This document shows, piece after piece, positions 15,014 through 23,906 of a stretch of 64,000 nucleotides of DNA. Position 1 is the stretch's first letter; every line of letters starts with the position of its first letter. The translations under genes were made by a program, and so were the position numbers. The DNA is from Mycobacterium sp. GA-1199 (GTDB taxonomy: Bacteria > Actinomycetota > Actinomycetes > Mycobacteriales > Mycobacteriaceae): positions 186,001-250,000 of the forward strand of contig NZ_LQIX01000045.1 in the NCBI RefSeq assembly GCF_001500045.1, given 5' to 3'. A model generated the notes under the pieces. That model ran no database searches, was not told where the DNA came from, and saw only the letters and a list, made by a program, of their open reading frames with translations.

Positions 15014-16080
15014 CCGACTTGATCGGAGCAGATCTCGGGTTGACCGCAGGCACCAGTCGAGTGCCGACGACCGATCAGCCGCAGAAGTCGAAGGACTTCA
15101 CCAGCGACCAGGAGGTCCGCTGGTGCCCCGGTTGCGGTGACTACGTCATCCTCAACACCATCCGCAACTTCCTGCCCGAGCTGGGGTTGCGCCGCGAGAA
15201 CATCGCGTTCGTCAGCGGTATCGGCTGCTCGAGTCGCTTTCCGTACTACCTGGAGACCTACGGGTTCCACTCGATCCACGGCCGCGCCCCGACGATCGCG
15301 ACCGGCCTCGCGCTGGCCCGCGAGGATCTGTCGGTGTGGGTCGTCACCGGTGACGGCGATGCGCTGTCGATCGGCGGCAACCACCTGATCCACGCGCTGC
15401 GCCGCAACATCAACATCACGATCCTGCTGTTCAACAACCGGATCTACGGGCTGACCAAGGGCCAGTACTCACCGACGTCGGAGGTCGGCAAGGTCACCAA
15501 GTCCACTCCGATGGGCTCGCTGGACTACCCGTTCAACCCGGTGTCGCTGGCGCTCGGCGCCGACGCGACGTTCGTCGGCCGTGCGCTGGACTCCGACCGC
15601 AAGGGGTTGTCCGAGGTGCTGCGCGCCGCCGCCGCTCACCGCGGTGCGGCCCTGGTCGAGATCCTGCAGGACTGCCCGATCTTCAACGACGGCTCGTTCG
15701 ACGCCCTGCGCAAGGAAGGCGCCGAGGAGCGGCTCATCAATCTCACCCACGGCGAGCCGGTGACGTTCGGCGCCGACGGCGAGTACTGCGTGGTCAAGTC
15801 CGGCTACGGGCTCGAGATCGCCAAGACCGCCGACGTGTCGGCCGACGAGATCGTCGTCCACGACGCCAACCTCGAGGACCCGGCCTACGCGTTCGCGTTG
15901 TCGCGGCTGTCGGACCAGAGCCTCGAACACATGGTGATGGGCATCTTCCGTCAGGTGAACAAGCCGACCTACGACGACGCGGCCCGCCAGCAGCTCGCGG
16001 CGGCCCGCAGCGAGAAGGCGCACGACACGGCGGCACTCCAGTCACTGCTTCGGGGCAAAGACACCTGGACTGTCGACTAA
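15010..16080 (+). CDS. korB: 2-oxoglutarate:ferredoxin oxidoreductase, beta subunit
   Basis: The 356-residue TPP-binding subunit has the thiamine diphosphate motif TGDGDALSIGGNH running to FNNRIYGLTKGQ. Cluster cysteines are seen in CPGCGDY and GIGCSSRF, with a third in LQDCPIFND; these hold the single [4Fe-4S] cluster of this enzyme class. It starts at ATG 15010 within the korA stop. Its stop codon TAA at 16078-16080 also forms the first half of the putative mobA -10 box. Confidence 0.96.
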   Translation: MTDLIGADLGLTAGTSRVPTTDQPQKSKDFTSDQEVRWCPGCGDYVILNTIRNFLPELGLRRENIAFVSGIGCSSRFPYYLETYGFHSIHGRAPTIATGLALAREDLSVWVVTGDGDALSIGGNHLIHALRRNINITILLFNNRIYGLTKGQYSPTSEVGKVTKSTPMGSLDYPFNPVSLALGADATFVGRALDSDRKGLSEVLRAAAAHRGAALVEILQDCPIFNDGSFDALRKEGAEERLINLTHGEPVTFGADGEYCVVKSGYGLEIAKTADVSADEIVVHDANLEDPAYAFALSRLSDQSLEHMVMGIFRQVNKPTYDDAARQQLAAARSEKAHDTAALQSLLRGKDTWTVD

Positions 16081-16083
16081 CGT
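16078..16083 (+). promoter_or_regulatory. -10 box of mobA, overlapping the korB stop codon
   Basis: TAACGT ends seven bases before the mobA ATG at 16091, the spacing of a leaderless start. Its TAA is the korB stop codon. Confidence 0.5.
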
Positions 16084-16090
16084 CACGGTC

Positions 16091-16681
16091 ATGACGACCA
16101 CCGTTCCGCTGGCCGGAATCATCCTGGCGGGCGGGGCTTCCCGCCGCATGGGCCGCGACAAGGCCACGTTGCCGTATGAGGGCACCACGCTCGTCGAGCG
16201 GATGGTGAGCATCCTGGCGCCGCGGTGCGCGCCGATCTTCGTCATCGCCGCCCCCGGGCAGGCGCTGCCCGCGCTCGACGCCGAGGTCCTGCGCGACGAG
16301 GTGCGTGGCGTCGGCCCGCTGTTGGCGACCGGTCGGGGGCTGCGGGCCGCGGCCGAGGCCGGGGCGGAACTCGCGTTTGTCTCCGCGGTGGACATGCCGC
16401 TGTTGACCGTCGAGTTGATCGACGAATTGGTCGCCCCGGCGGTCCGCGTCGACGCGGACGTGGTGTTGCCATGGGACGGCCGTGACCACTATCTCGCCGG
16501 CGTCTATCGCACCGCGCTGGCCGGGCGCGTGGACGAATTGATCGCCGCGGGGGAGCGAAGCATGCGCGCGCTGGTGGACCGGGTCGACACACAGCGGATC
16601 GTGATGCCCGAACAGCGTGCGCTGACCAACCTCAACACCGCCGCCGATCTCGCTGCCATCCGCGACGTGCAAATCGCCTAG
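16091..16681 (+). CDS. mobA: Molybdenum cofactor guanylyltransferase
   Basis: The 196-residue nucleotidyltransferase has the signature LAGGASRRMGRDKATL near residue 11, the RDEVRGVGPLLA loop, and the catalytic acidic motif in SAVDMPLL. MobA attaches GMP to Mo-molybdopterin to form the bis-MGD cofactor used by DMSO-reductase-family enzymes. It would serve the molybdopterin oxidoreductase at 37569-39911, whose family uses bis-MGD. The position next to korAB matches other mycobacteria. Confidence 0.92.
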   Translation: MTTTVPLAGIILAGGASRRMGRDKATLPYEGTTLVERMVSILAPRCAPIFVIAAPGQALPALDAEVLRDEVRGVGPLLATGRGLRAAAEAGAELAFVSAVDMPLLTVELIDELVAPAVRVDADVVLPWDGRDHYLAGVYRTALAGRVDELIAAGERSMRALVDRVDTQRIVMPEQRALTNLNTAADLAAIRDVQIA

Positions 16682-17672
16682 CAAATTCACCGACTGAAAT
16701 ACCTGCTATTCGTGAAGGCGTGAATTGAATTCGCGCCAGTGAATTAGTTCGCATTCCGCCGTGATTAAGCGCACCTACATGCCGAAATCGCTTCTGCGTC
16801 AGAAGGCGAAGCGGTAGTCGAATGATCCTAGCTCCCAACGGTTTTCGACAGGCCCGTGAGTGAATTCGGCCTTCGTGAGACCTGATTCGGTGCGTGGAGC
16901 CAATAAAAGGCAGGCCGCGACGGATTCTCAACGTGCCATGCGCGGAGTGCTCGCGGCCGGTTCGTCGTTTGAGGGGTGCCGAGTGTCGACGCCCGATGCC
17001 GAAAAGCCCGCTGGCAGAACGGAGTCCTCGGAGGGCTGCGAAAACGGCTGCGGGCGACATATGCAGCCGCATTCGGGTTGTCCTCGTGAGTCGCTGACAC
17101 GCAGGACCTTTCGCTGTCGAACTGGGTCGACGGGTCAGCGAAGTCACCGCGGTCACCGGCAACGACCGCGCCTGCTGGGGCCATTTTGTCCACGCCACTG
17201 CGGTTTTCGCCGCACGAGCCGGTGTGCGGCGGCCAATAACCGTGGCCCAGCTCACAAAATGGCCGTGAGTTGGCTCACGAGAACCTGGGTGAACACGAGT
17301 TTTGGCGTCACCGTCAAACTGCCGTACTACCTGGGATTACGCACGGAAATCTCTCCCGTGATCGTTTCGTGATCTGGCCGCGACACACCTTCGCGCGATA
17401 TGACGGCGGCCGAAGTCATTTTGTACGGTCCCCAGTGGCTCTACCCGGAGCAAACAATTTGAAACCACGAACCTGTGTGTGAGTGGGGCTGTAGGAGGCG
17501 ATCGGTCTCCGGCGGCCGCCGGCGCTGAGGCCCGGCGAGGCACTTCTGGCCTCCCGCTGTCGCACCCGACCGAGACGGTGCGGCCCAACTCCTGGCCTGG
17601 CCGACAGGCATCCCCACCCCGTGCGATCTGGCGCGGGCGTGTGTTGGCGCGCGCGTGGCGAAAGGATAGAAG
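16682..17672 (+). other. 991-bp non-coding region upstream of the first rpf gene
   Basis: No frame here looks like a protein; the open frames are arginine- and cysteine-rich shadows on both strands. The first 180 bases are relatively AT-rich. Near the right end, CGTGATC recurs as CGTGATCGTTTCGTGATC (about 17357-17374). The region probably holds the rpf promoter and a long leader or an unannotated RNA. I looked for the GGGGAACC-type core of c-di-AMP riboswitches, known before other actinobacterial rpf genes, and did not find it. Confidence 0.5.
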
Positions 17673-17999
17673 TTGAAGAACATCCGCAAGACACTTGGCC
17701 TGGCGACCTTTGCCGGAGCGCTCGCGATGGCGCCCATGGCTCTGGCCACCGGCACTGCCAATGCGGACAGCGGTGTGGACTGGGACGCCGTCGCGGCGTG
17801 CGAGTCGGGCGGTAACTGGTCCATCAACACCGGCAACGGCTACTACGGCGGCCTGCAGTTCACCATGGGCACGTGGCAATCGAACGGTGGCAGCGGCTCC
17901 CCGCACAACGCCAGCCGCGAGGAGCAGATCCGCGTCGCCGAGAACGTGCTGCAGTCGCAGGGCATCGGCGCATGGCCGACCTGCGGCGGTCGCGGCTAA
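17673..17999 (+). CDS. Resuscitation-promoting factor, minimal form
   Basis: TTG 17673 follows GAAAGGATAGAAG. The 108-residue protein is a signal peptide (cleavage near ANA/DSGV) followed by one Rpf domain: VDWDAVAACESGGNWSINTG with the catalytic Glu, NGYYGGLQFTMGTW, and the C-terminal GIGAWPTCGGRG. Two cysteines bracket the domain and should form its disulfide. Rpf enzymes cleave peptidoglycan and wake dormant cells. There are no extra domains, so it is shorter than M. tuberculosis RpfE, which occupies the equivalent locus. A strong terminator follows, and a second rpf gene lies 206 bases downstream. Confidence 0.95.
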   Translation: MKNIRKTLGLATFAGALAMAPMALATGTANADSGVDWDAVAACESGGNWSINTGNGYYGGLQFTMGTWQSNGGSGSPHNASREEQIRVAENVLQSQGIGAWPTCGGRG

Positions 18000-18020
18000 G
18001 CACGCGTTTTCGTCTTTTCA

Positions 18021-18052
18021 GGGGCGGTGCCGGGGTTATCCGGCACCGCCCC
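18021..18052 (+). terminator. Intrinsic terminator after the first rpf
   Basis: GGGGCGGTGCCGG at 18021 and CCGGCACCGCCCC ending at 18052 form a perfect 13-bp stem with a 6-nt loop, followed by TTCTTTCT. It isolates the first rpf transcript from the second rpf gene. Confidence 0.9.
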
Positions 18053-18205
18053 TTCTTTCTCAGAAGGCTCTTACGCCAATTAAGTAACGAATAAAACTTT
18101 TGACCCTCGCGTAACACGTGACGTTCATCACCCGACACACCGGATAACCGCAGCGGAGATCTCGGATGCGGGCCTTGTGAAAACGGTCGGGGAAGGACCG
18201 CAGAG

Positions 18206-18724
18206 ATGAACGTTCGTACCGCAGTTGGCAAGGGCCTTTTGGCCGCGGCGATCTCCGGAGCGCTGGCGATGGTGCCGATGGCACTGTCCGAGTCGTCGTT
18301 GGCCACCGCCAACGCCGATTCGGTGAACTGGGACGCCATCGCCGAATGCGAATCCGGCGGCAACTGGGCCACCAACACGGGCAACGGCCACTACGGAGGC
18401 CTGCAGTTCAAGCAGGCCACCTGGGCCTCCAACGGCGGTGTCGGCAATCCGGCGACCGCATCGCGCGCCGAGCAGATCCGCGTGGCCGAGAACGTCCTGC
18501 GCACCCAGGGGCTGAAGGCGTGGCCGAAGTGCGGACCCCGCGGTGCCACGCCCGCGGTGTGGACCACGCCGTCGGGTCCGTCCGCTCCGACCGCACGGAC
18601 CGTGCCCGCCACCGCGACCGGATGCGCGGCGATGCCGTCCAGCGGCCTGTTGGGCTTCGTCAATCCGCGTCAGATGTGCACCGCGCTGCTCAACCCGATC
18701 GGGACGATCGCCGGAGCACGCTGA
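18206..18724 (+). CDS. Resuscitation-promoting factor with C-terminal extension
   Basis: ATG 18206 follows GGGGAAGGACCGCAGAG. The 172-residue product has a signal peptide (cleavage near ANA/DS) and an Rpf domain close to that of the preceding gene (VNWDAIAECESGGNWATNTG, NGHYGGLQFKQATW, LKAWPKCGPRG). It also has a 60-residue tail rich in Pro, Thr and Ser, with two cysteines (TGCAAMPSSG, RQMCTALL). The pair is a tandem duplication, since both domains align over their length. The last 35 bases overlap the 3' end of the opposite-strand VOC gene. Confidence 0.94.
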   Translation: MNVRTAVGKGLLAAAISGALAMVPMALSESSLATANADSVNWDAIAECESGGNWATNTGNGHYGGLQFKQATWASNGGVGNPATASRAEQIRVAENVLRTQGLKAWPKCGPRGATPAVWTTPSGPSAPTARTVPATATGCAAMPSSGLLGFVNPRQMCTALLNPIGTIAGAR

Positions 18725-19271
18725 ACTCGTTGCCCTGCGGGTCCGTCAGCCCTTCGGGGGCCGAGTCGACGCTCCACTGCCAGCGGTTCGGAACGACACG
18801 GCGGTCGTCGACGCGGACGAACTTCCAGATGAGGTCCTCCCAGCCATACGACCTGTAGAGCCACCGCGGCGTCCCGTCGGGGCCGTCGCACAGCTCGGCC
18901 CCCACCCGCGGCGCCCACCAGGCGGCGAGCTCTTCGGGCCGATCGCTGTCCGTGCAGACCGCGAACAGGCGGGCGGGTGGGCCCGCATCCCGCTCTCGGG
19001 GGAACGCGCAGAATTCGTTGCCCTCGATGTCGACGAGCGTCGTCCACCCGGTGTGCTCGGCGAGCACACGGGCGCCAAGGTCGAGGAGCGCCGCGATGTC
19101 GCGAACGTCGAGGTCCACGTGTACGCGGTTCTTCACCGTCTTCGGGCGGTCCTGCGGTCGAAAGACCAGTAGCCGACGCTGGGCGTCGACCCCGAGGACT
19201 GCCGCCCAGAAGGCGGACAACGCGGGCGGATCGGCCGCGTCGACGACCAGGGGGCCCAGCCGCACGCTCAC
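18690..19271 (-). CDS. VOC (glyoxalase/bleomycin-resistance) superfamily protein
   Basis: The 193-residue protein has two VOC-type modules: the N-terminal half (LGPLVVDAADPPALSAFWAA, HVDLDVRDIAALL, TLVDIEGNEFCAF) and a weaker C-terminal half ending DPQGNEFSVLRR. The GNEF strands close each module. This architecture suits a small-molecule-binding or metal-dependent isomerase or dioxygenase-like protein; the substrate is unknown. Its GTG start overlaps the stop of the flavin monooxygenase (GTGA), so the two are coupled and may act on related compounds. Confidence 0.85.
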   Translation of the reverse strand: MSVRLGPLVVDAADPPALSAFWAAVLGVDAQRRLLVFRPQDRPKTVKNRVHVDLDVRDIAALLDLGARVLAEHTGWTTLVDIEGNEFCAFPRERDAGPPARLFAVCTDSDRPEELAAWWAPRVGAELCDGPDGTPRWLYRSYGWEDLIWKFVRVDDRRVVPNRWQWSVDSAPEGLTDPQGNEFSVLRRSSRSG

Positions 19272-20434
19272 GCCGCGGACAGGTCGCGGTCGGTGGGCGG
19301 CTTGAACGCCGACCGTGCCGCCACATCGGCCAGGTGGCCGGCGACCAGGGCTTCGGGTCCCAGCACCGTCGCCCGGCTCACGAGCGCACTGAGCGCCGGC
19401 GGCAGGTTCATGACGCGCCCGATGAACCGCGATTCGCGGACCAGCGAGCGGACCCGCGGACGGCGAAACGCCACGAACCGCGCGAACGCCGCACCGACGT
19501 CGTCGTCGCCATCGAGGAACCGCGCCAGGATCGCGGCGTCCTCCAGGCCCTGACAGCCGCCCTGTCCCAGGTGCGGGCGCATCGGATGCGCGGCGTCACC
19601 GACCGTCACGATCGAACCCCGCGACCACTGTCGCGCCTCGTCGCGGTCATAGAGGTCGTTGCGCAAGACGGCGGCGGGATCCGTGGCGGCCAAGATCTCG
19701 GGGATGGGCGGGGCCCACGACTCGAACCGCTCCCGAAGGTAGGCCAGTTCACCCTGCGGCGCCGTCGTCGCCTCGGGCACGCGTTCGGTGGCGAACCAAT
19801 AGGTGTGGTCCTGCCCGAGCGGCACGTGGCCGAACTCGCGCGCTGGGCCGAGCGTCTCGCCCGCGAGCTCGGGATCGATTCTGCAGTCGGCCACCCCGCG
19901 CCACGCGGTGTAGCCGACATATCGGTTGTGCAGCGGTCCGTTGAGATGACGGGCGACCATCGAATGCGTGCCGTCGGCGCCCACGACGGCCTCGGCCTCC
20001 AGCACCGCGGAGTCGGCCAACGTGACTCGGACGCCGTCGGCGGTCACCGCCAGCGCCTCCACCGCCACTCCGGCCCGCAGGGTTCCGTCGGCGAGCGCCC
20101 CGGCCAAAATCGACGTCAACGCCGAACGGCGGATGACGACAAGAGGTTCGCCCAGGGCCTTGATGAGGCGTTGCCGTTCGGGTCGCCGCAACCAGCTGCC
20201 GTCACGCCAGCGCGCCGCACCTGCCGTCACCCGGCCGCCGGCCTCACGTACGGGGTCGCCGAGGCCGATGTCGTCGAGCGCGGCCAAAGCGTTGGGCCAG
20301 ATGCTGATTCCGGCTCCCGACGACGTGTCGGTGCGCTCCTCGACAAGCGTGATGTCGTGTCCGCGCTGTTGCAGGGCGGCAGCGGTCGCCAACCCGGCGA
20401 TGCCCGCCCCGACGACTACGATCCGCTTCGGCAT
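19268..20434 (-). CDS. FAD-dependent aromatic-type monooxygenase
   Basis: The 388-residue enzyme has the N-terminal FAD motif VVGAGIAGLATAAAL, the central DG motif VGADGTHSMVARH and the second FAD motif GDAAHPMRPHLGQGG (about residues 285-299), the triad of PHBH/salicylate-hydroxylase-class flavoprotein monooxygenases. It uses NAD(P)H and oxygen to hydroxylate an unidentified substrate. ATG 20434 lies six bases behind TACGTT, so transcription is probably leaderless. It is cotranscribed with the VOC gene. Confidence 0.92.
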   Translation of the reverse strand: MPKRIVVVGAGIAGLATAAALQQRGHDITLVEERTDTSSGAGISIWPNALAALDDIGLGDPVREAGGRVTAGAARWRDGSWLRRPERQRLIKALGEPLVVIRRSALTSILAGALADGTLRAGVAVEALAVTADGVRVTLADSAVLEAEAVVGADGTHSMVARHLNGPLHNRYVGYTAWRGVADCRIDPELAGETLGPAREFGHVPLGQDHTYWFATERVPEATTAPQGELAYLRERFESWAPPIPEILAATDPAAVLRNDLYDRDEARQWSRGSIVTVGDAAHPMRPHLGQGGCQGLEDAAILARFLDGDDDVGAAFARFVAFRRPRVRSLVRESRFIGRVMNLPPALSALVSRATVLGPEALVAGHLADVAARSAFKPPTDRDLSAA

Positions 20435-20440
20435 GCGTCG

Positions 20441-20446
20441 AACGTA
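20441..20446 (-). promoter_or_regulatory. -10 box of the flavin monooxygenase operon, leaderless
   Basis: TACGTT on the minus strand ends six bases before the ATG at 20434. Confidence 0.5.
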
Positions 20447-20496
20447 GCGCGCAGCACGTCGCGGGGAGGGTCGCCGGGGTGTGCTACCAACGGGGC

Positions 20497-22521
20497 ATGA
20501 CCGCGACGGCCCTCGACGCCCCGTCCCGCGCGCCCTTCGACGACCTCGACGAGTACGTTGCGTTACCCCGCGTCTCGGGGCTGGCGCTCTCGCCGGACGG
20601 AACCCGGTTGGTGACCACAGTCGCTCAACTCAACGACAAGAGAACCGAATACGTCAGCGCGGTCTGGGAGCTCGATCCCACCGGCACCCAACCGGCGCGC
20701 CGGCTGACGCGGGGGACCAAGGGCGAGTCGGCCCCCGCGTTCGCGGCCAGCGGCGATCTGCTGTTCGTCGCGGTGCGCCCGACCGCGGACGACGACGAGC
20801 CACCCGCCGCGCTGTGGCGGCTCCCGGTGGCCGGCGGTGAGGCGGCGCAGGTGCTGTCACTGCCCGGCGGCGTCGAGGCGGTGCGCACCGCCCGCGAGGC
20901 CGACGTGGCAGTGGTGCGCTCACCGTTGATGCCCTCCGCACGGACCATCGCCGAAGACCGCCGGCTTCGAGACCTGCGTAAGGACAACAAGATCACCGCG
21001 ATCCTGCACACCGGCTATCCCATTCGACACTGGGATTGCGACCTCGGACCGGGCGAACCGCACCTGCTCGGCGTCGCGTTGACCGACGATTCCGCGCGCG
21101 GTGAGAACGTCCGTGACCTGACCGCCGCGCCGGGCGGTGCCCTGCGCGAGTCCGACTTCGACATCAGTTCCGACGGGCGCTACCTGGTCACCACATGGCA
21201 ACGGCCCGCGCCCGGGGCATCCCGCCATTCGGTGCTGATGCGGATCGATCTCGACAGCGGCGAACGCACGGTGGTGGTGGCCGAGCCCGACGCCGACGTG
21301 TGGAGTCCGGCCATCTCACCGGACGGCACCACCGTCGTCTACCTCCGCGAGACGTTCTCGACACCCGACACGCCACCGCGAATCACGCTGGGGTGCACCC
21401 GGTTTGGCGGGAGCCCAGGCGTGCTCGCCGGTGATTGGGACCGGTGGCCGGCATCGGTGACGTGGCTGCGGGACGGCTCGGCGGTGATCGTCACCGCCGA
21501 TCAGGACGGCAGGGCGCCGGTTTTCCGGGTCGACCTCGCCGACGGCGCGGTTGTTCAACTGACGTTCGACGATTACTGCTACTCCGATGTGGTGGCCGCC
21601 CCCGGCGGTGCGCTCTTCGCGTTGCGAAGCTCCTACGCGGCCCCGCCTCACCCGGTGCGCATCGACCCCGACGGCGGCGTCACCGAGCTTCCGTGTGCGG
21701 CGCTGCCGCCGCTTCCGGGGACGCTGACCGAGCTCGCGACGACGTCCGGCGACGGCACGCGGGTGCGTTCGTGGCTGGTGCTCCCGTCCGGTGACGGAAA
21801 GGCGCCGCTGCTGTTGTGGATCCACGGCGGTCCGTTGGCCAGCTGGAACGTGTGGTCGTGGCGGTGGAATCCGTGGCTGCTGGCAGCTCACGGCTATGCG
21901 GTGCTGCTACCCGATCCCGGGATCTCCACCGGTTACGGGCAGGACTTCATCGCGCGGGGCTGGGGCGCCTGGGGCGGTGCCCCTTTCGAGGATCTGATGG
22001 CCATCACCGACGCCGCGTGCGCGCATCCCCGCATCGACGCGTCGCGCACCGCCGCGATGGGTGGGTCGTTCGGTGGCTACATGGCCAACTGGGTCGCCGG
22101 CCACACCGATAGGTTCGACGCGATCGTCACCCACGCCAGCCTCTGGGCGCTCGATCAGTTCGGCGCGACCACCGACTCGTCGTACTACTGGCTACGTGAG
22201 ATGACGCGCGACATGGCGCAGGCCAACTCGCCGCATCAGCACGTCGGCGAAATCCGCACGCCCATGCTGGTCATCCACGGCGACAAGGACTACCGAGTCC
22301 CGATCGGCCAGGCGCTGCGGCTCTGGTACGAGTTACTCACCCACTCCGCCCTGCCCGCCGATGCCGACGGCGACAGCCCACACCGGTTTCTGTACTTCCC
22401 GTCGGAGAACCACTGGGTGCTCACTCCGCAACACGCCAAGATCTGGTACCAGGTGGTGATCGGGTTCCTGGCCCGGCACGTGCTCGGTGAGGACACCGAG
22501 GTGCCCGAGACGCTCGGGTAG
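20497..22521 (+). CDS. S9-family prolyl-oligopeptidase-type peptidase
   Basis: The start is taken at ATG 20497 (MTATALDAPSRAP); the upstream GTG would add six residues. The 674-residue enzyme has an N-terminal seven-bladed beta-propeller (repeated SPDG and SSDG turns, about residues 25-400) and a C-terminal alpha/beta hydrolase. The oxyanion region is LLWIHGGPLASW, the nucleophile is Ser524 in GGSFGGYMAN, Asp lies in HGDKDYRVP and His in SENHWVL. It is predicted to cleave short peptides in the cytoplasm, since no signal peptide is seen. The stop codon TAG also starts the next gene's -10 box. Confidence 0.92.
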   Translation: MTATALDAPSRAPFDDLDEYVALPRVSGLALSPDGTRLVTTVAQLNDKRTEYVSAVWELDPTGTQPARRLTRGTKGESAPAFAASGDLLFVAVRPTADDDEPPAALWRLPVAGGEAAQVLSLPGGVEAVRTAREADVAVVRSPLMPSARTIAEDRRLRDLRKDNKITAILHTGYPIRHWDCDLGPGEPHLLGVALTDDSARGENVRDLTAAPGGALRESDFDISSDGRYLVTTWQRPAPGASRHSVLMRIDLDSGERTVVVAEPDADVWSPAISPDGTTVVYLRETFSTPDTPPRITLGCTRFGGSPGVLAGDWDRWPASVTWLRDGSAVIVTADQDGRAPVFRVDLADGAVVQLTFDDYCYSDVVAAPGGALFALRSSYAAPPHPVRIDPDGGVTELPCAALPPLPGTLTELATTSGDGTRVRSWLVLPSGDGKAPLLLWIHGGPLASWNVWSWRWNPWLLAAHGYAVLLPDPGISTGYGQDFIARGWGAWGGAPFEDLMAITDAACAHPRIDASRTAAMGGSFGGYMANWVAGHTDRFDAIVTHASLWALDQFGATTDSSYYWLREMTRDMAQANSPHQHVGEIRTPMLVIHGDKDYRVPIGQALRLWYELLTHSALPADADGDSPHRFLYFPSENHWVLTPQHAKIWYQVVIGFLARHVLGEDTEVPETLG

Positions 22522-22524
22522 CGT
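22519..22524 (+). promoter_or_regulatory. -10 box of the 22532 gene, overlapping the peptidase stop codon
   Basis: TAGCGT ends seven bases before ATG 22532. Its TAG is the stop codon of the S9 peptidase. Confidence 0.45.
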
Positions 22525-22531
22525 CGCGACC

Positions 22532-23821
22532 ATGAGCGCACCGGAGCCGGACGGCCGGCGACCTTCGACATCCGAGCGGGAATTCGACATCGTCTTGTAC
22601 GGGGCCACCGGGTTCGTCGGGAAACTCACCGCCGAATATCTGGCCAGGACGGCTTCGGGGGCCCGAGTCGCGCTCGCCGGCCGATCGCACGACAAGCTGA
22701 TCGCGGTCCGAGATTCCCTGGGTGATGCGGCTCGCGAGTGGCCGCTGATCACCGCGGACGCGTCGCAGCCGTCGACACTGAACGCGATGGCCGCACAGGC
22801 GCGCGTCGTGGCCACCACGGTGGGGCCCTATGCGAAGTACGGCCTGCCGCTGGTCGCGGCGTGCGCGGCGGCCGGCACCGACTATGCAGACCTGACCGGG
22901 GAGTCGTTGTTCATTCGCGAGAGCATCGACCAGTACCACAAACAGGCGGCCGACACCGGTGCGCGCATCGTGCATTCGTGCGGATTCGATTCCGTGCCTT
23001 CGGATCTCACGGTGTTCGCGTTGTACCGGCGGGCCCAGCGCGACGATGCGGGCGAACTCACCGACACCAACCTGGTGGTGCGGTCCTTCAAGGGCGGAGT
23101 GTCCGGTGGCACGGCCGCCTCGATGATCGAGGTGATGCGGGCGGCATCGTCGGACGCCGAGGCCCGCCGGGTGATGAACGACCCGTACACGCTCACCCCG
23201 GACCGCGCCGGCGAACCCGAGTTGGGTGGCCAACCCGATCTGCGGTGGCGGCGTGGCCGAGAGATCGCACCCGAACTCGACGGGTACTGGGTGGCGCCTT
23301 TCGTGATGGCCGCGGTGAACACCCGGATCGTTCGGCGCAGCAACGCATTACTCGACTATGCCTATGGGCGCAGGCTCGAGTACGGCGAACAGATGAGCAT
23401 GGGCAAGTCGGTGCTCGCGCCCGTCGCATCTGCGGTGGCCGCGGCCGGCAACGCCGCGACGATGGCGCTGGGCAGCCGCTACTTCGACCGGGTGCCCGGC
23501 AAGCTGATCGACCGAGTGCTGCCGAAACCGGGCACCGGGCCCAGCGAGAAGGTGCGCGAAAGCGGCCACTACACCGTCGAAACGTATGCCACGACCACCA
23601 CGCGCGCCCGGTATCGGGCCGTCATGTCGCAGAAGGGCGATCCGGGCTACAAGGCGACGGCGGTGCTGCTGGGGGAGAGCGCGCTGGCGCTGGCGCTCGA
23701 CCGCGACAAGCTCTCCGACCTTCGCGGCGTGCTCACCCCCGCCGCGGCGATGGGCGACGCGCTGCTCACCCGCCTACCCGCCGCGGGGGTGACGCTGGAG
23801 ACGACGCCCCTGCCGGGGTAG
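22532..23821 (+). CDS. Saccharopine-dehydrogenase-like / trans-acting enoyl reductase family protein
   Basis: ATG 22532 is supported by the -10 box just before it. The 429-residue protein opens with a Rossmann motif, FDIVLYGATGFVGKLTAEYL, and has a second conserved block HSCGFDSVPSDL (about residues 150-161) and the KGGVSGGTAASM loop. This family includes mycobacterial trans-acting enoyl reductases of polyketide and phenolic-glycolipid synthesis, and close paralogues of unknown role. The M. tuberculosis protein at this locus (Rv2449c, by recall) is one of the latter. The substrate is unknown. Confidence 0.88.
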   Translation: MSAPEPDGRRPSTSEREFDIVLYGATGFVGKLTAEYLARTASGARVALAGRSHDKLIAVRDSLGDAAREWPLITADASQPSTLNAMAAQARVVATTVGPYAKYGLPLVAACAAAGTDYADLTGESLFIRESIDQYHKQAADTGARIVHSCGFDSVPSDLTVFALYRRAQRDDAGELTDTNLVVRSFKGGVSGGTAASMIEVMRAASSDAEARRVMNDPYTLTPDRAGEPELGGQPDLRWRRGREIAPELDGYWVAPFVMAAVNTRIVRRSNALLDYAYGRRLEYGEQMSMGKSVLAPVASAVAAAGNAATMALGSRYFDRVPGKLIDRVLPKPGTGPSEKVRESGHYTVETYATTTTRARYRAVMSQKGDPGYKATAVLLGESALALALDRDKLSDLRGVLTPAAAMGDALLTRLPAAGVTLETTPLPG

Positions 23822-23894
23822 CGCACGTCACACCGGGTCGGAAGCGAAACACCGTCCCGCTCGGGGCAGTTAGCGACGCCGCGCGCTGCGTTCC

Positions 23895-23900
23895 TAGAAT
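23895..23900 (+). promoter_or_regulatory. -10 box of valS, leaderless
   Basis: TAGAAT ends six bases before GTG 23907; a weak -35 candidate, TTAGCG, starts at 23870. This indicates a leaderless transcript. Confidence 0.55.
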
Positions 23901-23906
23901 TGCGGG

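Noticed and set aside
16682..17672. c-di-AMP (ydaO-type) riboswitch before rpf
   Set aside because: No GGGGAACC-like core or matching GGGGUGAA-type segment was found on the + strand. A GCGCTTAATC stretch occurs on the minus strand only and lacks the partner segments.
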